64,000 nt of DNA from Acanthaster planci (lineage: Eukaryota > Echinodermata > Asteroidea > Valvatida > Acanthasteridae): assembly GCF_001949145.1 (NCBI RefSeq), contig NW_019091364.1:3555964-3619963 (forward strand). The letters are read 5' to 3'. The translations under genes were made by a program, and so were the position numbers. Below, one piece after another: positions 13,501 through 24,815 of the stretch (position 1 is its first letter; every line of letters begins with the position of its first letter). The notes under the pieces were generated by a model. It made no database searches and was not told the origin of the DNA. It saw nothing but the letters and a program-made list of their open reading frames with translations.

Positions 13501-15965
13501 ATCAAGACCACTTTGCCTTAGACAAACATGTTGAATATCAAAGAGCACTGACTTGCAATGGGATTAAAATTTGTAGCCTCAAGGTGCAGTGCATACTCAG
13601 GTATCAGGTCTTATTAACATGAGCAGATCAGTTCTTAACCAGAACTGTAAGTGCAGTGTTGTCAGGAAGTCATGATGCCAAAGGTTTGTACATGTAGATG
13701 GACAGTGTACCGAGTACATGTATATAACATTAAAGAGCTTTTATTGCAGTAACATGGCTTTTGGCAAAGCTACTCCTAAAGCCTTATTCTGAGTTTGAGA
13801 CAGACAACATAACATGTACATGTACCGGTACATGTAGGGTACTAGGTATGTTCCAGGCTATTTTATTTGTACCAGTACATCTGCTGTACAGTACATGTGC
13901 ATGTGGCTTAGGGGAGCCAATCCTCAAATTTCACCAAACCTTTCATTGAAATTTCATTTTTAAAGCAGTATTTTTCATTAAAGACCTTTTAGTACAATTT
14001 TTCAAAAAGGATCCTGTGGTACTGATGTGTGTACATGTACCTGGTACATGTACATGTACACAAATGTACAGGGCATGTATTGTACTGTACGTGCTCAACA
14101 GTACAAGTATCACATATACAAAGTACATGTTTGTTCTCTGACACAAGAGTTGGGCATTGTGATTTGTAGAGGTACCGTACATGTGTACATGATGTACGTG
14201 TAAGATTGGGTTTACCGGTATCTTTAACCCTAACCTCAAAGGGTTAGTGTGAAATTTGAATTATAGAAAAATTGGAGGAATGAGGACTGTTAAGTTTACC
14301 TTTCATTGAAAAAAAAAATGTCTTGTTTTGATTATCTGCATTGCATTGTTCTTACCTCCATCTTCAGGGATTCGTATCCCATGATTCTCGTCGCCAACAA
14401 AGTGGACCTGGTCCACCAACGGAAGGTGACAGAAGAGGAGGGCAAGGCATTAGCTGCAGAGTTAGGGGTGAGTTGAGAGGTCAGCAGGGTGATGAGCCTA
14501 TTCAGTATTTCAACAGCATGTCCTCAAAAAGAAGCTTTTCGGTCATCCGAGGACTTCGAAGCACATGGCCCGAGGTCGGCCCTGTCATTGCGGCCTTTCA
14601 GCTGCACTGCACAAGTTAGAACTGGCATGATGTGAGGTGCCTTGTTTTGAATGACCTTCTTGTTTTTACATATCAAACTACATGTAGCTACAAAAAAGTG
14701 TTGAATTACATTATCCTTAAAGCAATATTATGCATGTATATTATGTACATGTAAGCAAGTTCTTTACTCAAGTTAGACTCTGTATGCAGCAGTCTTAGTG
14801 CATGCCATCCTGGACATACATTGGCAAGCTTTGAGAAAGGCAAGCTAGGCATACATGTACCTGCTAACATTAAAAAGTCAGAAATCTGAAAACCCTTTTT
14901 ACGAGCCCACAGCAAAACAAGCAGTTGCATAAGAGAAGCTGTTTACATACATGTACACACATACACATGTACCCCCCGGTATGTGCAACAACTGCCATTT
15001 TGACATACATGTAGAAAATAGTGCCCTCTTTTTTTGCAAATATGACCCTCTTTTTCCTGCAATAGCACCCTCTTTTGCCGGGACATTTTTCTTTTTATAT
15101 GGAAATTTCAAATCTGAACAGACGATTGGCAGGTACATGTACAGTGTACAAGTCAGCGATATGAAGAAAAAATTCAACTTAGCATAGTTTGGATTGGACT
15201 TAAATAATTCAAATGTTGTACCGGTACAATAGTATGCGCTTCATCTTGTGTCAACACTCATCTGCATTCAAGTTTTGCGCTGTGACTTATGCTCTTTACA
15301 GAAGACGTCCTACATAGAGACAAGTGCCAAGGATCCGCCACAGAACATTGACAGGGCTTTCCATGAGGTCGTTCGGGTCATCAGGTACAAGAAAACAAAA
15401 CCTGCACAGTATTTCAACGTTAACGATCCCAAACCAGCCAAACTCCAACAACAGAATTTTTTGAAATCTGTTAGGTCAGAATCCAACTGTTTATATGTAC
15501 AGTTTACCTGTGGTGTTCAGTTAAGGACGTAGAAGGTTACTACCATACTAAATCACCCTAGGGAGGAAGGGTTGAAAGCATGCATTTCTTCCTCAGATCA
15601 GATGATTTCCTCCTTTTCAGTTTGTTGATGCATTCTCGACAAATTTATTCCAAGTTGGGGATTTTGTCTGAAAAATCTGACTTCTTCAAAATGTAAACCA
15701 CCGAATGTAGAGCCTTCAGCTCCTTTAACTCCTTGGAACTGTTGGATTTATGCAAAATTTCTTACCACATCATTGGGTTTTTTTACACTCCAAGACAAAG
15801 TCACAGAACACTTGACCAGTCATGTTGTCATTAACTTTGGTTCTGTCTTTCTCGTTGTCACCTTGTCTTTTCCCTCTCAGGAGGCAACCTGTCGATCGAG
15901 ATGCCAAGCGTCGCAGCCGGAGGGGTAAACGTGGCGCCAAGCAGCAAAATTGCGCCGTCTTGTGA
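7530..15965 (+). CDS. MRAS: M-Ras small GTPase (five coding exons)
   Basis: Coding exons are 7530-7728, 12479-12632, 14368-14467, 15302-15384 and 15881-15965, with phases that join exactly to give 206 residues (human M-Ras has 208). An in-frame TAG six bases before the ATG fixes the start. Visible motifs are the P-loop GDGGVGKS (residues 22-29), switch [10 protein letters not shown] (44-52), DTAGQEE (69-75), NKVD (128-131), SAK (159-161), a basic tail rich in Lys and Arg, and the C-terminal box CAVL with Cys203. A final Leu favours geranylgeranylation. The family is a membrane-bound GTPase that, with SHOC2 and PP1, activates RAF kinases in growth signalling. The SAKDPP segment and basic tail fit M-Ras better than R-Ras. 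A second in-phase donor at 15475 would add 30 residues. MRAS converges on PDIA4. Confidence 0.93.
11210..11267. repeat. TTAA-ended hairpin in MRAS intron 1
   Basis: The left arm TTAACCCTAACA pairs with the right arm TGTTAGGGTTAA, and inner segments AGTCCT and AGGACT extend the stem. The 58-bp unit begins and ends in TTAA, as do piggyBac-type insertions. A partial relative with the same TTAACCCTAAC start and GAGGACTGTTAA end lies at about 14223-14292. It is likely a tiny non-autonomous transposon, but the family is not established. Confidence 0.45.
12950..13121. mobile_element. Short hAT-like element in MRAS intron 2
   Basis: The left end CAGGGATGTGAG is matched by the right end, which reads CAGGGGTGTGAG on the minus strand. 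The 172-bp interior repeats TTTCAGCTTT several times. The TIR resembles hAT ends, but an 8-bp target duplication is not convincing (about five of eight positions agree), so superfamily assignment is tentative. Confidence 0.45.
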
Positions 15966-17811
15966 TTCCGCATTAAGCGCTTGGGGTAGGGGGTTGTTCC
16001 AGAAGAGGAGCCACAATACACAACAGCAGTGCCTGTGGTAGTGGAGGCTTTTTTAAAGATTCGCAGTAGTCATGATTAATGAGAGTCGCACCAGCGAAGT
16101 TGCCTGTGAGTCCGACCTAAGACGCCAGAGTCAGCGCACACTTGTGGTAGGGAAAGGGACGTTGGATGATTACTATCAACAAAAAAACGCGGCCTTGTTT
16201 TTACTAAAAAAAAAGCTTTGTGTGTTATATTTGATATGGACCGTGTTCAACTCTGTCAGTGTAATAGGTGAGTTAATACTGAAGACACTGGTTGTCTTAG
16301 TGTGTGGCCGTGTTGCCTTGGAAATGTGTTATTCCCTGATGTTTGGGGGAATGGGGGAGAAGGGGCACCAGAGGGAAAAGGTAGAAGACACCCCACTTTA
16401 TCTGTTGTTAGTGAAATGGTTGCTGGCAAACACATCTATTGACTAAAAAACGTTGCCTGCCATCAAAGAGAATGGTCCCTCAACAGTTTTGTGGCCCACT
16501 CCCCCTCCCGTTTTTGGTTTAGTCCAAGTGGCACCCTTGGATGAGGGATATCTGCACCACGAAATGCATTTGAAAAATCATTCAACCCTCAAGGGAGCTA
16601 CTTCACTTACTTCCAAACCATTGCTTAGACTCTCCACTCTCCTCACAAAAAGTTAGAGTCGCATCAACTAAAACCCCCCCCCCCAAAAAAGAATTAGATT
16701 TTAAGCCAGTGGTCTCTTTTTACGCCTTCCACTTATCTCACACACTTTGCAATTTACATTATTACCGTTCTGGTGTAGGATTGTTGATGCCTAGTTTAAG
16801 GCATGTTACTCTTCCCAATGCCACCCTCTCATCAATTCTGCAATGCAACATTTCTGACATGTTAGTAAACCTTGCCCCAGATTACATGTACTTGTCATTC
16901 GTAGAAACTGCCACAACTTTGCACAGTGTTGTCAGAAGTCGTAATGCTCAAAAGAAAATTTCAGAATGCAGATGCAAAAAAAACAAACCTAAAAACGAAA
17001 GGGCTCATAGAGACACAGTTGTGTGAAATGTGTGTGCCATCGTTGGTGGTTGTGATTTCACTGCAAAAGAGAGTAATGCCTGCTCTAAAGTTTTTTGAAA
17101 ACATTTTTTGTACTTGCAATTAAACTCCCCAGGTGGGAGATACATGTAATTTGTGGTTTCTGTAAAGAAAACAAAAGTAAGAATTTCAACTTCCATCGTT
17201 ATTGTCTACATTTGTTACAGCCAGTAATTAATGCGTGTATGTTATAAATGGGAAAGAAGTGTTATGTAAGGTGTACTTGTCGCTATGTTGTACATGTATC
17301 TGTAGTACACATACATTTACATGTACTATGATGTGTAATGTGTGTAACCGTGAAATCAATATTCAATGCATAAACGGTGGTATTGTTCAATTTTGTGAAC
17401 CTTAGAGTGAATGCTGGGGCAACCTTTGTTATGTTGATAGAGGTTGAACAAAATAGCGGAGGAACAATACTCAAAGTTGTGGAGAGGGGCCATTTGTGAG
17501 ACATCAGGCATTAACCATAATTGAAGGACCAACCAAATGTGTGAGGAGGTTCATTACCCCGAGGAAAAATAAGTGGTGGGCCGGTGGCCCCCTGCCTCCC
17601 CCCCCCAGGATCCTGAACTGAACGTGGTTCTGTTGTGTTATGTTAAAACTGCCAACAAACAGGGTTCTGCAATGGTTCAAAATAAAATATAATGTCACAG
17701 GTAAGCACCCTGTTACCAATTGATGAAGGTAAGTTGCACAAAAGTTCAACTGAAGTTTTTTTTCCCTCTGAAACTGCAAAATTAAATGACCATTACCCTC
17801 TGAAATGGCTC

Positions 17812-17888
17812 TGGAAAAAAAATTGAAAAAGAAAAAAAAAGGAAATAAAAAGGGAAAGAAATAGAGTGGAAAGGAAAGGGGATGAAAA
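17812..17888. repeat. Purine-rich tract
   Basis: About 77 bases are almost entirely A and G on the plus strand, with only a few T. Such tracts are low-complexity sequence. The long minus-strand reading frame over it (17504-17968) is explained by this composition and is not a gene. Confidence 0.6.
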
Positions 17889-17960
17889 TCAACCCCCGTT
17901 GCTTCAGCATACCTCTGAATTGAAGGTCTTTTTTTTTTTAATATTTTTCCCACTTTTATG

Positions 17961-18085
17961 GGGGGCATGTGGCCTAGTGGTCAGAGTTTGTAGTTTCTGA
18001 TCACAGGGTCGTGGGTTTGATTCCAGTTGGCGGCAGCATGTTGCGATCTTGGGCAAGTCACTTTACCCTTACTTCTCACATTGTG
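17961..18085 (+). mobile_element. tRNA-derived SINE
   Basis: The head contains an A-box-like TGGCCTAGTGG (about 17970) and a B-box-like GGTTTGATTCC (about 18012) at the spacing of an RNA polymerase III tRNA promoter. It is followed by CTTGGGCAAGTCACTTTACC, a conserved body segment found in many animal SINEs. A second copy of the same layout lies on the minus strand at 62530-62657. It is not a functional tRNA gene, because the acceptor and anticodon stems do not fold well. End points are approximate. Confidence 0.65.
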
Positions 18086-19970
18086 GTTTCCCGGCTGTAT
18101 ACACAGCTTTTCTCATTGCCTTTATATCTGTTATCAAGCAATCATATTCATTTACACATGTGTAGAATTTAATTCTTCAAAGACTGTAGCAAATTTTATA
18201 AAATGTAATAAAAATTGTATTCCCTCTGTATGTCTCTGTCGAGATGGTGCTCAGCAATGAACCACCATCAATGCATTCTTGGTGTATATATCCAGTTGTA
18301 AGGTGAAATCTGCCAAACTTTCCAAAATTTAGTGACAGATTTTTACATCAGACTCTCTAACTGCCTCGTGGGCTGCAGCAGACTGCACAAACTCTCTTCA
18401 GCTTTGGCTGTCACAATTTCTCAGACTTGGTAACTATAAGGTTTTGCTACAGAAACAATTCAATGTTATAGACAAATCCGAAAAGACGCCTTTCCTTTGG
18501 GGCCCTTGCATTGACCATTCCAGCATCTGTCCTTGAGCGTGCACTTTTACAACTTCGGTCACGACACCCTATTGGTCAGAGAGGAATGTAACGTGCGTAC
18601 CAACTGCGTGCAAACAGGATGGCCCCGCAGTAAATGGCTTCTAATTCGTTTTGCTGGATTTTTCTCTGATACCAACTGATGAAATATGTTGGCTCTGTTG
18701 TAAAGTGGGATTTTCCAGTTTCTTTTAATATCTGGAGTTTACTTTTAAATGTGTTTTTGTGTATAAAAGTTGACATCGAGCACAAGAAAGGGATATGTAA
18801 GGGATTGTTCAAACCTGGAGATAACCACACCATAGACCCCATGCTGCCCTTTAAACCTCTGGCGATTATTTTGTACATATTTTATTTTCTTCCAATATCA
18901 CCCCTGGAAAAGAAAACAGTTGTAAAAATGTGATGTATTTTACATTGTTGTCCATTTTGAAATGCAGGCCTCTTTTTGCTGCGTCCGTCTGAGAACAAAG
19001 GCCTCATTTCACAGCACTGTTCACCATGCACATGTCTCTGTCAAACTGACTGTGCGTGCAGCAAAGAGCATGTTTACTCTTAGAGTGATCGTAGAAGTAG
19101 GTTGAAATACCGTAGTTGCAGAAATCTACATTTACAAGACTTGTAGGGACTTCTGTTTTTAACAACTTGTCCTGGGTTTTTCAGTTCGTGTGTATGGCTG
19201 ATTAAGCCTAGGAAGCTTAGCTCTTCCAAAAGTAAACTGCTTTAATAGCCAAATTACTGGAAAAAAAAGGTCCCATGATTCATTTTCACAGAGTGGGTTG
19301 CATTTGATTTTTATTAAACTCTTGTGATCCCAGAAGATCCCTTAGCAATGTTGAAATGTGTCACAATCGTTATCAATAAGTCATCAAACTAATTTTTATT
19401 CTGAATGATTTTTAACTTGCAACTCTGTTGAATGATGTACACGTACATGTATATATTGATAGCTTTGGTAGAACTAATGCACGTTGTTGGCAATCAGCAA
19501 AGAAGTTATTTTCACTTCCAGTTCGCAATGTTAGAATAATTAACAGGACAGCACAGTTGAGGGGACCTGTCAGGCAATCATCCCCTCAAATTATAATCTT
19601 TTCACAGGAGATAAATGTTTTATTTGCCACTGTCTTCAGGGTCAGTGTTGGAGTAAGTTCAGAGGCACATGAGATGCCATGTCTAAGATATTTGAAGTTG
19701 GTGCCCATCTACGAAAGGCGTCTCCGTCTGTGGGAGTGCTTGTTTGCACTATGTGGTGCACGCGGGGTGCATGTATGTACACGTAGGTCATAACTTCTCA
19801 TGGAAGGTGAAATTATGACACAGGTTATTTCCTACCTATTTTCCCATTATGCCCAAACAAAAGTGGACGATGCTTGAAACATGGCAGCTCATAATCATGT
19901 ACCTGTGTCTTGAATTTTCATTAGCCCAAAAATATCACATGACCATGTCATGTCACCTTCACCATTTGAG

Positions 19971-20095
19971 CTTAGGCCGTGTCCAAAACGGGCTTCCAGA
20001 GCTATGTACGGCTAGGTCTATTGTCTGCGCATCTTCACGCATTTCCAATGGAGCGAAGACCTAGACCTAGCTCTAGACAAGGGACTCGGATGCAG
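19971..20095 (+). repeat. Dispersed repeat, copy A
   Basis: It shares with 21516-21632 the ordered blocks GCTTAGG, ACGGGCTTCCAG, a GGTCTATTGTC/CGTCCATTGTC block, ACCTAGACCTA and GACTCGG-TGCAG. The two copies are in the same orientation about 1.5 kb apart. Family unknown. Confidence 0.5.
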
Positions 20096-21515
20096 CCTTA
20101 CATCATGATAATACAGACTAGTCCCCAACCCCCAACTCCAAACCCAAATGCAAGGGCTGCTAACCAGACTGTGGACATGCATTTGAACATGTACATTAAC
20201 TTTCAGAAGAGATCCAATTCAGGGTCTTATACATGTGCATGTAGTTTGTTTGCCAGCATAGTGGAAAATTTGGGACCCAAGGAAAGACGGATTCCTCCAA
20301 GCAAGTGCTTACAGGGTAAGGGATCCATTGTACAGAGGTACCAAATATCATGCATCCAGGTACCATATAGGGAGCCTTGAAAGGTTAGAGCCCCCTCCTC
20401 CTAACTGCCTGGAACCAAAGACTAATTAGACCAAAAGTGAGGCTGCATGATTCAGTCGCATTATAAATGCGCACTCTTAAATTTTGCATTGGTATGCGAA
20501 AAGTGCATTGGAACTCTGAAAATATAATTTAGGTCGGATACCAATGCACACGAGGTGTACCGCCGTAAAAGTACAATTTGGAGTTAATTAAACCATATGC
20601 AGAGTTCATGCAGTGCTTAACGATGGCCCATTGTAAGATGCTTGTTATGGAGATTCCAAGGTCAAATTCCTGCTTCATTTTCCCCCTTCCATTTCAACTG
20701 AAAAGACAATTCAAAAAGAGATGACATTTGAGCAGACTTTACCCTACAGTTATGCGTACCTTTGGATTTCCTTGTGTGTACTTGAAACCAGCAAGGCTTG
20801 TCTTTTTCATGCATTAAAATTACGTAAATTAGTAGCTTATGCATGAAGCATTAGTTCGCACTTTGCAAGTGTAGTTTAGAGATACATGTATTATAGTTGC
20901 CCTGTCGTAAAGTACCGAGTATGTGCACTGTGGCTGTGGTTCGCTGGGCCACATTTTGTTCCCTGTTTATTAAAACAATTGCCCTGTTGATTTTAAATTT
21001 GCCATTGTGGTTTCCAACACCTGCATAAATCCCTGTCGTCATTGCTTTTCAGTGATTCATTCATTCCAAGGATGGGACAGCCATCCTGCTTAAAACTTGG
21101 TCTGTTCCACATGAAGCAAAACTTTCCATTCCCACCCACTCTCTAGAAAAATTTGAACCTGTAGGTGATGCTGAACTTTCTGTTCAGCTTCGAGGTGATT
21201 CCTAGCAGGCAGGGATTTTTTTGAATGCATTTATGAAACCAGTCATGAATGCTTGACATCCATGCAGTGGGAAGAATTATTTTACAAGGTGATTAATGGA
21301 ATGTTCTGTTGGCCCGTGAAATTGCTCTTACCATTACACTCCTCAACAGTGCTTGTATATTTTGACTAGAATTTTCACTGAGCTGCGCTAAGCAGATTAT
21401 TGCATGCTGCTAAAAACAAGACAAAGAAAAAAGCGGATGGGAACCAGTCAAAGGCACTTCCTTTACATGCCAGTTTGGCTGGTGACCTGGTTCAGCTTAG
21501 CAGATGGTTCATGGG

Positions 21516-21632
21516 GCTTAGGTAAGGCCATGTCTGACACGGGCTTCCAGTGCTACAGCTACGTCCATTGTCCCCTTGTCTGGGTGTTGACCTAGACCTA
21601 CATGTAGCTCTTGACAACAGACTCGGGTGCAG
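21516..21632 (+). repeat. Dispersed repeat, copy B
   Basis: This is the second copy of the repeat at 19971-20095, with the same blocks in the same order and several small insertions and deletions between them. No terminal inverted repeat or tail is evident, so it may be a fragment of a larger element. Confidence 0.5.
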
Positions 21633-21773
21633 ATTAATTTTGACATTGGCAGCCCGATGCTGCAGGCCCCAGACACCTCACAAAGTACATTCTGAAATGT
21701 AATGTTCAGTATGATCATCAATGCGTATTTAATTTGAACGTTAATTTGTATGTTGTATTCTGCGTATATTTGA

Positions 21774-21779
21774 AATAAA
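21774..21779 (+). terminator. Candidate polyadenylation signal for MRAS
   Basis: An AATAAA hexamer lies 5.8 kb after the MRAS stop codon, followed by T-rich sequence. An alternative AATAAA at 18207-18212 is nearer. Long 3' untranslated regions occur in vertebrate MRAS, but which signal is used here cannot be told from sequence. Confidence 0.2.
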
Positions 21780-22144
21780 TGTTACAAGATTTTGTAAACA
21801 AATTCTGCAAGAACCTTATTTGACCGTATGTGAAAGAATTCTTGCCTGTTGTCTTTGAATGTCTGACAGAGTTCTTAAGGGGACCATGTAATACAATTAT
21901 TTGATGACGGCCCTTAAAACCACACCTTGGTGTTTCAATTAATCATTGTTTCTGTATTTCACCTTTTTGATCTGTATTTTGGAATCTTTTGATTTTTATG
22001 CTAATGCAAACATGCATATTCATGAATATCAATACTGATGTCATTCAGGGCACTGAACCTCTGTGTTCCATTCATTTGTGTGGAGAAAAGAAACCCTAAT
22101 GGATTTGCATGTATAGTCTATTACCTACATTCTATGCAAATTAC

Positions 22145-22263
22145 AATACATACGCATTATTTCCAAGTCCATTACTTCCATTTGCTAACTTCTGGATCAC
22201 CAGCAGTGCGCCCTCACTCACTCAACTCCAGCCGAGGCGGCCACCATGTTCTTCCTCTTTGTC
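22145..22263 (+). repeat. Left inverted terminal repeat of the DIRS-like element
   Basis: This arm matches the reverse complement of 24693-24815 with scattered substitutions and short indels. The shared core CACCATGTTCTTCCTCTTT is exact in both arms. The outer limit is uncertain by some tens of bases. Confidence 0.6.
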
Positions 22264-24692
22264 TAAGCGGCATTACTATCAGAAGTGTTTTAGTCCGGCT
22301 GCGAAATTTTCAAGAGTTTTTCTTTCACTACTTTGTGTTTGGGTGTCATTTCTCGATCACCTCATTTGTTTGTTCTGTCTCATTCTTGTGAATGCCAGAC
22401 TCTTACTTTTTCCCTTGTTAATACATATATTTTGTCGTTCTTTTCTCAGTCTTGTGCAGGTTGGCAGACTGACCCTTGTATTTACCTAGTTTTCCTATCT
22501 GTTTTTCTAGGCTCTCACCTGGTAGCGCTATTTGCCTTCTGTACAAATGTATATTTAGAATAAAGTGAAGTACGTTTGTCTCTTTATTCTGCTTACTCCA
22601 AGTGCTTATCTGTATATATCTTCCATTTAGTTTGCCCCAGTTGTGGCATTTCTTATTGATATTTTTTTGGTTATCTTATCAGAATATCTTTGAGAGTGGT
22701 TGTCTTGTTATTCTTGGTTTGCTTGTTGATTTTCTGTTGGTACATGTATTTCGCTGGAAATTTCAGTGTTCCCCATTTTGTTCTTTTGGTATTGCTTCTC
22801 CCTTTCTGTGTACATGTATATGGTCCGGCATATTGCAGGGTCTCACGAGCAGTCATGGCATTGGTTGGTTGTCCCTGCCACTGCACTGCTCGCTTACGGG
22901 CTTCCTTCGATGTCTTCTGCCAGCCTGTCTCCGCCCCGGCCCAACAGGCGGGAGTGTGTTTGGACCCGCCCATAGCCAGAGTGCAGCTGGTCTGGATCAC
23001 CTATGCTGGCTTAGTTTGGAGGTTACAGTACACAGCAATACTCTATGTTGTAGTCCAGACCGCTCCTCCTGATAGTGTTTGGCGGTTTTTGTGTAGTAGT
23101 TGTTATACTCCTACATGGACTATGTTCAGCAGGCATACATCGGCTGCGGCTGATCAGGGTTAGCCTGCTTGGGATTTTCCCTTTCACCAGCACTCGGTAT
23201 TCTTGCTGTGAATGTTCCCCATGAGTTAGGTAATTCCGCCCTCAAGAGTCTTCCCCTGTTTGCTAAAGATATCTTTGCGGGCCAGTTTACAGTACTTCTT
23301 TTCTTGAAAGTGAGGTCAATCGGACTGACAATGCTCAGAAGATCTCCTTTCATCAGCTGTCCGACTCTTGTCATTGGTTTCTCGTCCGGCCCCTCTAAGG
23401 CCTCTGCAGTGCTCCGCTCCTGTGGGGCATCATCCTACAGGGACTCCTAGACATGCTCGTCGGCCTTTGAAATCTGCCTGGGAACAGTCACGCCCTTCAG
23501 TTCCGGCTTCCCTCAGTGCCCAGCATGGTGTCACCCACCAACCCACGTAGTCTTTTGGGGGTTGGCATCAGTGACTGTTCCGCCCCTTCTTCAGTCATCA
23601 ATCCTGAACCTGTTGGCGGCTGTCTCTATCTTTTGCAGGGTTTCTAGGCGGAAATAATGTCAGATGGATGGGTCCTTGACACTCTTCTACATGGTTACCG
23701 TCTCAAGTTCACGAGTGCCCCCCCCCCATTCAACCCGGGCTGACTCGGGTTCCCATCAGTCAGTCCAAGCGCAGGACCTTAGAGGTGGAAATTGTGAACC
23801 TCCTTCAGAAGTGGGCTATCATTCCAGTTCTGGCACTCCATACCCGTACGGGTTTCATGTCCACATTTTTTCTCACCCCGAAGGACTCGGGGGGGAAAGG
23901 AGACCAGGGTAATTCCAGAAATTAGGAGTCTTTTCGTGTCCCTGTCACATCTGACATATGATTTTGTAAGTTCAGATCACATTCTCTAATTTCCAAGAGT
24001 GATGAAATAATGCAAATTACCTTCCAAACAAATAACAATTGTTTGAAAACAATTCTGGTGATATTTCCATGTCAAATAACAAAGGTCAGATGTAACAGAG
24101 ACACAAAAATGTCACACTTTTGGACCCCTGATTTCTGGAATTACCCACCAATCCTCATTCTAAGCCTCACCGGTCACCATCCAGTGTTCAGAGACACTGT
24201 TGCCAGGTGGGTGGTCATGGCTATCAAGTTTGCTATTTCAGACTGGCCCACTTGTCCTGATGATCAATGCCAACAACATATAAGTGCTCTGTTTCGTTGT
24301 CCTTGGCTTATTTTTAATTTGTCCCAATTTCAGATGTTTGTAATGCCGCATGTTGGATCTCAGTACCGGTCATCCTTCCCCTTACAAGTGAGTGCACTCA
24401 AGACACCTACATGGTGAGTTGTTTTTGTGCTTGCCCTTGCAATATATTACTGATATGCTTTTCCTTGTTGGTTGCAAGTTATATGACTCCTCCTGGAGGC
24501 TTGGGGTCGACAGTCTGTTCTCACCTTCGCACTGTCCTCTGGTTTGGTGCTACTCTGCATGTATTGGTAAACTGCATAGGTTGCAGGCAGTAGACTCTCC
24601 CCCTACCTAGAGTTGGACAAGTGTACTACTGCATAACTACCAGATTACCAATCTCTCTCCCTCCTCCCCGTAGCCTTGGTGCTCTTTGTGTG

Positions 24693-24815
24693 TCGAAAGA
24701 GGAAGAACATGGTGACTGCCTTCTCCGGGGTCGAGCAAGTAAGGGCGCACTGGTGATCAAGAATTTAGCAAATGGGAGTAGTGGACTAGGAAATAATAGA
24801 TATATGTATGTATAT
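24693..24815 (-). repeat. Right inverted terminal repeat of the DIRS-like element
   Basis: This is the inverted partner of 22145-22263. Similarity fades outward into a TATATGTATG-rich stretch and stops inward just after the CTTCCTCTTTC block. Confidence 0.6.

Larger units (their letters stand above)
1490..17330. repeat. Dispersed GTACATGTAC palindrome field
   Basis: Short runs of the hexamer TACATG, giving self-complementary GTACATGTAC units, recur through this region. The longest is about four units at 5531-5554. Others are near 1688, 4318, 4676, 4715, 5320, 8494, 9476, 10344, 10563, 10988 and 14034. A related palindrome GTACCGGTAC is interspersed, for example near 5060, 5117, 6224, 10553 and 13822. 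Beyond about 17.3 kb the motif becomes sparse. The runs occur in introns and intergenic DNA and not in coding exons. Confidence 0.7.
15966..22144. other. MRAS 3' region and intergenic DNA
   Basis: No further coding exon is recognised. The first part is probably MRAS 3' untranslated sequence. Candidate AATAAA signals lie at 18207-18212 and 21774-21779; neither can be preferred without transcript data. The stretch also contains a purine-rich tract (about 17812-17888), a tRNA-derived SINE (17961-18085) and two copies of a dispersed repeat (19971-20095 and 21516-21632). Confidence 0.4.
22145..24815 (+). mobile_element. DIRS-like retrotransposon, decayed
   Basis: The ends are inverted repeats of roughly 120 bases (22145-22263 and 24693-24815), sharing blocks such as CCATTTGCTAA, GATCACCAG, AGTGCGCCCT and CACCATGTTCTTCCTCTTT. 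Inverted terminal repeats are characteristic of DIRS elements. Between them, conceptual translation at about 23605-23910 gives reverse-transcriptase-like pieces in shifting frames (VGG near the start, DGWVLDTLLHGY, LEVEIVNLLQKWAIIPV, then GFMSTFFLTPKDSGG). At about 24170-24235 the segment HHPVFRDTVARWV resembles the tyrosine-recombinase region of DIRS elements. Stops and frameshifts interrupt all frames, so the copy is dead, and the family call rests on the combination of features. Confidence 0.55.

Noticed and set aside
17504-17968. 154-codon minus-strand frame rich in Phe
   Set aside because: It is produced by the purine-rich tract (Phe codons TTT/TTC on the opposite strand), not by a gene.
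22602-23163. Two overlapping plus-strand frames of about 156 codons
   Set aside because: They lie inside the DIRS-like element, are rich in Leu, Cys and Phe, and have no match to a known host protein fold that I recognise.
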